A DNA stretch of 63,038 nt. Source: an uncultured Clostridia bacterium. Lineage in GTDB: Bacteria > Bacillota > Clostridia > Christensenellales > Borkfalkiaceae. Position numbers and translations under genes: made by a program. Under the pieces are notes generated by a model, which searched no databases, was not told the DNA's origin, and worked only from the letters and a program-made list of their open reading frames with translations. The stretch is from contig CANRDY010000006.1 of the NCBI GenBank assembly GCA_947629515.1, forward strand, positions 1 to 63,038, in the 5' to 3' direction. Numbering within the stretch: the first letter of the stretch is position 1; each line of letters starts with the position of its first letter. Positions 57,507 to 63,038 of the stretch are shown here, piece after piece.

Positions 57507-58388
57507 ATGTTCGGCTACATTAACCCCGACGCCCCGTACCTCTTCAAAAAGGACGAGGTATTGTACAGGGCGCTCTACTGCGGGGCGTGCAAGGGCATAG
57601 GCAAAAGCTGCGGACAGCGCGCGAGAACCGCGCTCACCTACGACGTCGCTTTCCTCTCCGCCCTCGTTCATAATATACGCGGCGAGGACGTAAAGATAGA
57701 AAAGAGGCGTTGCGCCGTCCATTGGATAAGGCGGCGACCCGTCGCCCTTCCCGACGAAACTACCCTCGCCCTCGGCTGTGTGAACACCATTTTGGCGTAC
57801 TTCAAACTGTGCGACGACAAGCGCGACGGCGAAAAGCGGGCGATCCTTCGCCACCTCTACAAAAAGGGATACAAGCGCGCCTTAAAAAGACGACCCGCCG
57901 TTGCGGAGATAATTAAAAGAAGAACCGAAGAGCTTGCAACTCTCGAAGAGGAGGGTTGCGCTTCCCTCGACATGGCGGCGGAACCCACGGCGATGATGAT
58001 GGCTGAGATAGCCGCGGACCTTTTGGGCGGGTTCTCGAACGACGGCACCCAAAAGCTGTTTTACTCAATCGGCAAGTGGATATACCTCATCGACGCCCTC
58101 GACGACTACGACAAGGACGTAAAAAAAGGCAGATACAACGTTATTTACAATATATACCGTAAGAGCACCTTAAAAGAAGCCGTCGAGGTGGGCGGAGAAG
58201 ATCTGAAATTCGCCTTCGACGCGCTGTTCTGCGACATGCGCGAGGGGCTTTCGGGCATAAAATTCGCGTTCAACCACGATCTTACGGACAATATAATTCT
58301 CCGCGGTATTCCCTTAAAAACGCGCAGCGTGTTCTACGGCGCGGGGCAAGACCGCAAAGGAAAGAAAAATGAACAAAAAAAATCTTGA
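57507..58388 (+). CDS. DUF5685-family protein
   Basis: 293 residues opening MFGYINPDAPYLFKKDE with the conserved YCGACKGIGK cysteine pair, then a helical domain (DYDKDVKKGRYNVIYNIY) rich in conserved Asp and Arg. The family is common in Clostridia and is nearly always next to a J-domain protein gene, as here, where the two overlap by 20 bases. An all-helical isoprenoid-synthase-like fold is suggested by the DDYDKD motif, but function is unknown. Confidence 0.85.
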   Translation: MFGYINPDAPYLFKKDEVLYRALYCGACKGIGKSCGQRARTALTYDVAFLSALVHNIRGEDVKIEKRRCAVHWIRRRPVALPDETTLALGCVNTILAYFKLCDDKRDGEKRAILRHLYKKGYKRALKRRPAVAEIIKRRTEELATLEEEGCASLDMAAEPTAMMMAEIAADLLGGFSNDGTQKLFYSIGKWIYLIDALDDYDKDVKKGRYNVIYNIYRKSTLKEAVEVGGEDLKFAFDALFCDMREGLSGIKFAFNHDLTDNIILRGIPLKTRSVFYGAGQDRKGKKNEQKKS

Positions 58389-59019
58389 AATTCTGGGACT
58401 TTCCGAGGGCGCGACGGAGGCGGAGATAACCGCCGCCTACAACTCGCTTCGGGCAAAGTATTCCGAGGAACGCTTCCTCGACGGCGAGGCGGGCAACAAC
58501 GCCGCCAAGATGCTGACAAAGATCGAGACCGCCTATAACGAGCTTTTGGGCGAACTCTCCGAGGACGCGCAGTCCAAGGACGGCGGGGCTTCCTTTGCAA
58601 AGGTCGAGGAGTTCATAAGGGCGGGAAACATCGCCGAGGCGCAGAGGACGCTCGACGCCTTCAACGAGCGCAACGCCCAGTGGCACTACCTTCAAAGCGT
58701 GGTGTTCTACCGCAAGAATTGGATAAACGAGAGCAAAAAACAGCTCGAAATAGCCATTCAGCTCGATCCTTCCAACGACAAGTACAAAGAGACTTACCGC
58801 AAGCTCAACGACAGAATGCAGAGCGACGCGCAGAGCGCGCAGAACGCAACGCAGAGCAACGGCGGCTATCAGAGCGGATATCAGGGCGGCGCGTATCAGG
58901 GGCAGGATATGAACTACCGCGACGACGGTCAGATGGGGGGAGGCGCGTGCGCAAGCTGCCTCGACACATGCTTTACATGCATGTGTCTGAACATACTTTG
59001 CAACGGCTGTTGCAGATAA
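58369..59019 (+). CDS. J-domain-like protein with cysteine-rich tail
   Basis: 216 residues. Residues 1-65 follow the J-domain helix pattern (LEILGLSEGATEAEITAAYNSL), but the HPD tripeptide expected after helix II is not present (KYSEERF instead), so normal DnaK stimulation is doubtful. Residues about 80-145 form TPR-like helices (WHYLQSVVFYRKNWINESKKQL). A Gln/Gly/Tyr-rich stretch leads to the tail CASCLDTCFTCMCLNILCNGCC with eight cysteines, which could bind metal or be lipidated. It overlaps the DUF5685 gene and abuts the next gene. Confidence 0.82.
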   Translation: MNKKNLEILGLSEGATEAEITAAYNSLRAKYSEERFLDGEAGNNAAKMLTKIETAYNELLGELSEDAQSKDGGASFAKVEEFIRAGNIAEAQRTLDAFNERNAQWHYLQSVVFYRKNWINESKKQLEIAIQLDPSNDKYKETYRKLNDRMQSDAQSAQNATQSNGGYQSGYQGGAYQGQDMNYRDDGQMGGGACASCLDTCFTCMCLNILCNGCCR

Positions 59020-59577
59020 ATGGCAAAGGATAACAGGAGCCGTTCATTCGAAATAGCCCTTTCGGCTATCTCCGCGGCGGTCGCCGTCGGGTTTTTATCG
59101 CTGGGCATACTCAGCGGGTATCTCACGGGCGTGGGGTATCTTATAGGTATCCTCGCCCTCATGGTCCCCCTTTCAAAACAGTTCATACGGGGCGACTTTC
59201 TCGCCTACGTCGCAACGTGCATACTCACCGTAATAATGGGCGCGGCGGCGCAGTTCTGGGACCTTGTGCCCTTTATAATGTTCTTCGGGCTTCACCCCCT
59301 TGCCAACTGTCTGCAAATCAAGTACAACGTCAACAAATGGCTCGCGTACGCAATAAAGGCGGTGTGGTTCGACTGCACTCTGCTCGTGGGCTATTTCCTC
59401 GTCTTCGGGGGCGTTCTGGGGGGTTCGTTCCTGCCCGAACAGATTTATAAAATAATAAACGACTATATATATCTCATAATTTTCGTGGGCGGCACGCTGA
59501 TTTTCTTCATCTACGACAACCTCATTTTCAGGTTGCAGATAATGATAAATTCGCTCGTGCGCAGGATACGCAAATGA
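59020..59577 (+). CDS. hypothetical membrane protein of the DUF5685 cluster
   Basis: 185 residues with five hydrophobic helices (about 12-35, 38-52, 60-80, 110-132, 142-165). The FFGLHPLANCLQIKY loop looks conserved. The ATG follows the previous stop directly (TAA-ATG) and its own stop overlaps the next start (ATGA), so it is tightly coupled in the cluster. An ECF-transporter S-component-like fold is possible but unproven. Confidence 0.75.
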   Translation: MAKDNRSRSFEIALSAISAAVAVGFLSLGILSGYLTGVGYLIGILALMVPLSKQFIRGDFLAYVATCILTVIMGAAAQFWDLVPFIMFFGLHPLANCLQIKYNVNKWLAYAIKAVWFDCTLLVGYFLVFGGVLGGSFLPEQIYKIINDYIYLIIFVGGTLIFFIYDNLIFRLQIMINSLVRRIRK

Positions 59578-60968
59578 CGGTTGAAAAGAACTCTGTTTCG
59601 GAAGGCGTCGTAAGCTCGCTCGGTACGGGCGGCGAAGGCGTAATAAGGCTCGAAGGCTATACGGCGTTCGTGCCTTTTTGTCTTAAAGGCGAAAGAGTGC
59701 GCTTTAAGGCGTTAAAGGTCACGGGCGGCGTAATTTACGGAAAATTGCAAACCGTGTTGAGTTTTTCGCCCGAAAGAGTGCAGCCGCAGTGTCCCGTTTT
59801 CGGCAAGTGCGGGGGCTGCTCGTTGCAGCACATGAGCTATCCCGCCCAGCTCGAGTTCAAAAGAGAGCTTGTTTCAAACGCCTTAAAAAAGATAGGCGGG
59901 ATCGATGCGGAAGCAGAAAGCACCGTGCCCTGCGCTTCGCCCTATCGTTACCGCAACAAGCTCGCAATGCCGTTGGGCGCGGATACCTCGGGCGGGCTTT
60001 GCGCGGGGTTCTACGCCCCGCTGAGCCACAGGATAGTGCCCGTGGACGACTGTCCCATACAGTCCGAACGCACGGCGGAAATAATAAGCATAGTCAAAAA
60101 ATACGCAAGTATATGCAAATTAAAGGGGTACGACGAGCGCGCCCGCACGGGTGACTTGCGCCGCGTCGCCGTGCGGAATTTAGGCGGAAAGCTCATAATC
60201 GCCCTTGTTGCCGCCCGCCCCGTCAACACCGACGTGCTCTGTAATTTACTTTCTGAAAAATTCGAAGATTATACTTTGCTTCTCAACATAAACGACTCGC
60301 AGGCGAACGCCATATTTTCGGATAATTGGCGCATATGCCGCGGCGACGGGCTGTTTTACGCCGAGGAGTCGGGCGTTAAATTCAGCGCGGGCGCGAACAC
60401 CTTTGTGCAGGTCAACGACCAGATGCGCTCAAAGCTCTACGCCGCGATCCTCAAAGAGGCGGAGGGTGTTGAAGCGGCGGTCGATCTGTACAGCGGCGGC
60501 GGGCTGCTTACGGCGATGCTCGCAAAAAAGTGCGGCAAAGCCTACGGCGTGGAGCTTGTCAAAGAGGCTTCCGAACGCGCCGACGCGCTCTGCAAAGACA
60601 ACGACCTTTCGGGAAAAATGTTCAATATATGCGGCAAAACAGAGGAAAAGCTGGGCGAAGTGCTGTCAAAGACCGAGGGCTTGAATAGGGTAATCGTGTG
60701 CGATCCTCCCCGCAAGGGCATGGAGCGGAGCGTCGCTTTCCGCCTTAAAGAGTGCCGCGCGCAAAAACTGTTGCTCGTCTCGTGCGATCCCGCCACCCTC
60801 GCCCGCGACCTCGGTATAATAACGGGCGCGCTCGGGGAGGGGGAGATCGGTTCGCTCAAAAAGCAGACCCCCGCAGACGGCGGCTGGCGCGTAATTTCCG
60901 TCACCCCGTTCGACATGTTCCCCCAAACCCGCCACGTCGAGACCCTCGCCGTCCTTTCCCGCAACTGA
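59574..60968 (+). CDS. rlmD: 23S rRNA (uracil-C5)-methyltransferase, RlmD/RlmCD type
   Basis: SAM-dependent methylation of a uridine in 23S rRNA. 464 residues: an N-terminal TRAM domain (about 1-60), a [4Fe-4S] site with Cys73, Cys79 and Cys82 (CPVFGKCGGC) and a fourth cysteine in DDCPIQS. The methyltransferase fold has VDLYSGGGLLTAMLA (SAM loop), VIVCDPPRKGM and the catalytic cysteine in LLVSCDPATLARDL. In Bacillota one enzyme may methylate both U747 and U1939. Translationally coupled to the membrane protein gene. Confidence 0.93.
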   Translation: MTVEKNSVSEGVVSSLGTGGEGVIRLEGYTAFVPFCLKGERVRFKALKVTGGVIYGKLQTVLSFSPERVQPQCPVFGKCGGCSLQHMSYPAQLEFKRELVSNALKKIGGIDAEAESTVPCASPYRYRNKLAMPLGADTSGGLCAGFYAPLSHRIVPVDDCPIQSERTAEIISIVKKYASICKLKGYDERARTGDLRRVAVRNLGGKLIIALVAARPVNTDVLCNLLSEKFEDYTLLLNINDSQANAIFSDNWRICRGDGLFYAEESGVKFSAGANTFVQVNDQMRSKLYAAILKEAEGVEAAVDLYSGGGLLTAMLAKKCGKAYGVELVKEASERADALCKDNDLSGKMFNICGKTEEKLGEVLSKTEGLNRVIVCDPPRKGMERSVAFRLKECRAQKLLLVSCDPATLARDLGIITGALGEGEIGSLKKQTPADGGWRVISVTPFDMFPQTRHVETLAVLSRN

Positions 60969-60984
60969 AAAATTTGTGCTTAAC

Positions 60985-61020
60985 GCCGCCCGCGCGCCTC
61001 GCGCGCGGGCGGCTTTTTTT
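60985..61020 (+). terminator. terminator after rlmD
   Basis: A 13-bp stem (60985-60997 with 61001-61013), 3-base loop and seven T. Confidence 0.92.
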
Positions 61021-61192
61021 CCGCTTTACCGAAAGATTCTCCCCCGTTTTAACGGGCGGTTTTCCCCCGCTTTACGACCTCTTTGCGATCCCATTTACGC
61101 CCCCTTTAAGACCTCGTTTTGCGGAGTTTTGCCCGAACGCATGCGTTTTAACGGCTTTTTATTAAAATTTATCGGCGTTAATTTTGATAAGG
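61021..61192. other. spacer with pyrimidine-rich degenerate repeats
   Basis: 61021-61110 repeats CCCCCGTTTTAACGGGC, CCCCCGCTTTACGACC and similar segments. No gene is visible. Confidence 0.45.
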
Positions 61193-61235
61193 TACTTGAC
61201 TTGAACGTCAAATTGTTATAATATATAGTCAAGTA
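61193..61235 (+). promoter_or_regulatory. promoter and flanking dyad of the 61302 gene
   Basis: TTGACT (61196-61201) and TATAAT (61217-61222) are 15 bases apart, short for a full-strength promoter. TACTTGAC (61193-61200) and GTCAAGTA (61228-61235) are exact inverted repeats on either side, which could bind an activator or repressor. Confidence 0.5.
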
Positions 61236-61301
61236 TAATATCGGCAAAATGCGATATATTCCGCAATTTTTGCGTTCGCATGAGCCGGATAAGGAGCGAG
61301 T

Positions 61302-62219
61302 ATGGTAACGGGGATCAATGCGGCGGCAACGCTGCTTGCGGGGCTTTCGACATTCGGAACAACTATGGCGGCAAGCATAGGCGGCGTTGCGGGATTATTC
61401 GTGGTATTGCTCATCGCGCTCATCGTCGTCAAGGCACGCGCGGCAAAGAGAGCAGACGAAGAGGAAGAGGTCGAACAGCCTCGGGAGGAGGTTCAGCCCC
61501 AACCCGAACAGGAGGAGGTTCAGCCCGAAGAAGCTCGGGAAGAAGAACAGCCGGAGGAGGTTCAGCCCCAAGAGGTTCAACCCGAACCCGAGCCCGAGCC
61601 CGAAGAGGAAGCTCAGCCCGAGGAAGAGCCTCAGCCCGAAGAGGCGCACGGCGTGAAGCCCGTGATAATTCCCGTGGGCGAAGAGGACGACGCGGACAAC
61701 GCGCTCACCTACAACCGCAGTTTCGAGGCAAGGCTCATACAGGCGGACGACGAGTTAAAGAACTACTATTCGGTCATCAAGAACGCGATTTTGGCGTATA
61801 AGGGCGTGAACGCGCGCATGAGCTGGAAGTACGAAAAGTATTCGTTCAGGCGCAACCCGTTCGCAAAGCTCATCATAAAGGGCAAAACGCTCTGCCTTTA
61901 TCTGCCGCTCGACCCCGCGGAGTTCGCCGAGAGCAAGTATAAGATAGAGGATGTCTCCGGGATCTCGCAGTTTGCCGAAACGCCCGTTCTTTACAGAATC
62001 AAAAACGACAGGCGTTTGAAGTACGCCGCCGAACTTATCGCGCGGGTGGGCGAAAAGTTGGGCGTCGAGCGCACCGACCGCGCCGAAGAGGACTACTACA
62101 TGCCCTATTGCGGAACGCTTACGCTCATCGAACGCGGGCTTATCAAGCGCGTAATTCAGGACAAAAAGACGGCGTTCATAGCGGGTGCTTCCGAGGCGGA
62201 CGACGGCGAAAACGATTGA
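61302..62219 (+). CDS. membrane-anchored Glu/Gln/Pro-repeat protein with conserved C-terminal domain
   Basis: 305 residues: one membrane helix (about 25-45), a linker of about 70 residues made of EEVQPQPE- and EEAQPEEE-type repeats, then a basic globular domain of about 170 residues (SFEARLIQADDELKNYYSVI, YSFRRNPFAKLIIKGKTLCLYL, GTLTLIERGLIKR). The C-terminal domain looks well conserved, but I cannot name it. AAGGAG precedes the ATG, and a strong terminator follows about 120 bases after the stop. A cytoplasmic domain tethered to the membrane is the likely topology. Confidence 0.75.
   Translation: MVTGINAAATLLAGLSTFGTTMAASIGGVAGLFVVLLIALIVVKARAAKRADEEEEVEQPREEVQPQPEQEEVQPEEAREEEQPEEVQPQEVQPEPEPEPEEEAQPEEEPQPEEAHGVKPVIIPVGEEDDADNALTYNRSFEARLIQADDELKNYYSVIKNAILAYKGVNARMSWKYEKYSFRRNPFAKLIIKGKTLCLYLPLDPAEFAESKYKIEDVSGISQFAETPVLYRIKNDRRLKYAAELIARVGEKLGVERTDRAEEDYYMPYCGTLTLIERGLIKRVIQDKKTAFIAGASEADDGEND
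61466..61645 (+). repeat. in-gene repeat coding Glu/Gln/Pro linker
   Basis: Irregular units of CAGCCCGARGAG-type codons repeat about ten times within the 61302 gene. Confidence 0.7.
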
Positions 62220-62341
62220 CCGTTTAAGACGGCGTTGACGTTTTAATTCGGCGAGTGCCGAAAGTAACGGCTTTTCGACGGTAGACGGTTTAATACGGCG
62301 GTTGGCGTTAACGGCAATTTGTTTGAAGAATTAATTTAATA

Positions 62342-62387
62342 GCCCCCGCGGTGCGCAGACTTGCGCCCCGCGGGGGCGTATTTTTTT
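62342..62387 (+). terminator. terminator after the 61302 gene
   Basis: GCCCCCGCGG (62342-62351) pairs with CCGCGGGGGC (62368-62377), an inner GCGC pair adds stability, and seven T follow. Confidence 0.85.
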
Positions 62388-62493
62388 GAACCGGACGCAG
62401 ACATTTGGGCTTATTTCCGACCGCTTTTGTTGACATGTGTTTGCGCCGCGGAGCGGAAACTTTTTTACCGTGCGCGAAATTTTATAAAATCGT

Positions 62494-62522
62494 TTGACAA
62501 AAGAAATAATATCTACTATAAT
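62494..62522 (+). promoter_or_regulatory. promoter of the tRNA-Arg repeat array
   Basis: TTGACA (62494-62499), 17 bases, TATAAT (62517-62522). It would transcribe both tRNA-half repeats and the tRNA. Confidence 0.85.
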
Positions 62523-62602
62523 TATAAAGCTGTCGCACGGCAGACCCGAAAACTTTCCGCCGTTGCCGAGAAGAGAAAGACAAACGACAACGAAATTTAT
62601 AT

Positions 62603-62629
62603 GCGCCATTGGCTCAATTGGATAGAGCG
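62603..62629 (+). pseudogene. tRNA-Arg 5' part, repeat 1
   Basis: GCGCCATTGGCTCAATTGG and the D-stem close match the tRNA at 62963 with one change. The anticodon arm, T arm and 3' acceptor are missing, so no functional tRNA can form. Confidence 0.8.
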
Positions 62630-62782
62630 GCGAGCGCGGAGTTTTCAAAACAGCACAGTGCGCTGTTTTGCCGCGCGAGGTGAGTGAGCGCAAAGTGCAA
62701 AGCGCGAACGGTGCCCGAGGCAACGGAAAAAACACCATACCGTTGCCGAGAAGAGAAAGACATACGACAACGAAATTTATAT

Positions 62783-62809
62783 GCGCCATTAGCTCAATTG
62801 GATAGAGCG
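62783..62809 (+). pseudogene. tRNA-Arg 5' part, repeat 2
   Basis: The first 27 bases are identical to those of the tRNA at 62963; similarity stops at the base of the anticodon stem. Confidence 0.8.
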
Positions 62810-62962
62810 GCGAGCGCGGATTTCTCAAAACAGCACAGTGCGCTGTTTTGCCGCGCGAGGTGAGTGAGCGCAAAGTGCAAGGCGCGAACGGTGCCCGAGG
62901 CAACGGGAAAAGCACCATACCGTTGCCGAGAAGAGAAAGACAACTAAACACGAAAATAACAT

Positions 62963-63038
62963 GCGCCATTAGCTCAATTGGATAGAGCGTTGGTCTACGG
63001 AACCAAAGGCTGGGGATTCGAGCTCCTCATGGCGCACC
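62963..63038 (+). tRNA. tRNA-Arg, anticodon ACG, reaching the window edge
   Basis: Acceptor GCGCCAT/ATGGCGC, D arm GCTCAATTGGATAGAGC, anticodon stem TTGGT/ACCAA with loop CTACGGA (anticodon ACG, read as ICG) and T arm CTGGGGATTCGAGCTCCTC-like. The window ends one base before the final A of an encoded CCA. Confidence 0.93.

Larger units (their letters stand above)
62561..62920 (+). repeat. two 180-bp tandem repeats carrying tRNA-Arg 5' parts
   Basis: CGTTGCCGAGAAGAGAAAGA recurs at 62561, 62741 and 62921, exactly 180 bp apart. Each unit holds the first 27 bases of tRNA-Arg, then a composite hairpin (GCGCGG...CCGCGC enclosing AAAACAGC...GCTGTTTT), a spacer with GTGAGTGAGCGC, and GGCAACGG, which pairs with the next unit's CCGTTGCC. 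The two units differ at only a few positions. Confidence 0.9.

Noticed and set aside
56700..57854. 384-codon minus-strand ORF
   Set aside because: Antisense to trpS and the DUF5685 gene, both of which have strong motifs.
62603..62629. Extra tRNA-Arg genes in the 180-bp repeats
   Set aside because: Only the 5' 27 bases match; no T arm or 3' acceptor strand is present within the unit.
62331..62969. Minus-strand ORF of 212 codons with 60-residue repeats
   Set aside because: It is open only because the 180-bp tRNA-Arg repeat is a multiple of three and lacks stops on this strand. It runs across tRNA sequence and has no ribosome site.
1..63038. Prophage, integrase, transposase or restriction/defence genes
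   Set aside because: I found no recombinase, phage structural, toxin-nuclease or methylase-like protein among the supported genes; mobile traces are limited to small repeats.

Overview
This window looks like chromosome of an anaerobic, low-abundance-style Clostridia (Bacillota) genome, probably an uncultured gut lineage. The evidence is direct and indirect. Shine-Dalgarno sites are mostly AGGAG-type and promoters are consensus TTGACA-N17-TATAAT. Class III ribonucleotide reductase (nrdD/nrdG), oxygen-sensitive NadA, lipoproteins with glycine-rich linkers, an InlB-type repeat protein and a DUF5685/J-domain cluster all fit. Coding regions are GC-rich at third positions while promoters and many spacers are AT-rich. 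The exact genus cannot be read from the sequence.

Layout. 1-756: the 3' end of a repeat-bearing surface protein. 905-4680: an Fe-S block: nadA, an Rrf2/IscR-like sensor, then iscS and iscU behind a promoter overlapped by a perfect dyad. 5.0-10.9 kb: UDP-galactopyranose mutase, a Ca2+-type P-ATPase, DUF3343 and a second NifS-like enzyme. 11.0-12.0 kb: three tRNAs (Ala-CGC, Ala-GGC, Val-GAC). 11.5-16.9 kb: two copies of a roughly 348-bp element, each with convergent promoters, a 35-aa ORF and an antisense RNA, flanking a 1278-aa pectinesterase lipoprotein. 17.6-20.5 kb: a truncated paralogue of that lipoprotein on the other strand, and a GH4 enzyme with the CHEV motif. 21.3-26.7 kb: glpK and a minus-strand set (ATP-grasp, two membrane proteins, RHH protein, SPFH protein). 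27.1-30.8 kb: nrdD, nrdG and dut with two NrdR boxes. 30.9-42.3 kb: ROK kinase, RND permease, NSS and AEC transporters, a GT4 glycosyltransferase and a two-component pair. 44.8-48.5 kb: a Clp-type AAA+ / receiver-like / FtsH-type AAA+ / M41 protease fusion. 48.6-51.9 kb: thrC, a P-loop protein and an aspartate aminotransferase. 52.1-62.2 kb: membrane proteins, eda, yitT, trpS, a DUF5685-J-domain-membrane-rlmD cluster and a membrane-anchored Glu/Gln/Pro-repeat protein. The end holds tRNA-Arg(ACG) preceded by two 180-bp tandem repeats, each carrying the 5' part of the same tRNA.

How the parts work together. The isc genes can supply clusters to NadA, NrdG and RlmD, all encoded here. Pectinesterase, the GH4 enzyme (probable alpha-galacturonidase) and Eda form a scattered pectin/galacturonate route. 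Spacers are unusually full of hairpins, dispersed repeats and short degenerate tandem repeats private to each spacer; some repeat material has entered genes. The strongest candidates for undescribed biology are the fusion protease, the paired 35-aa ORF/antisense elements, the tRNA-Arg half repeats and the hairpin array ahead of nrdG.
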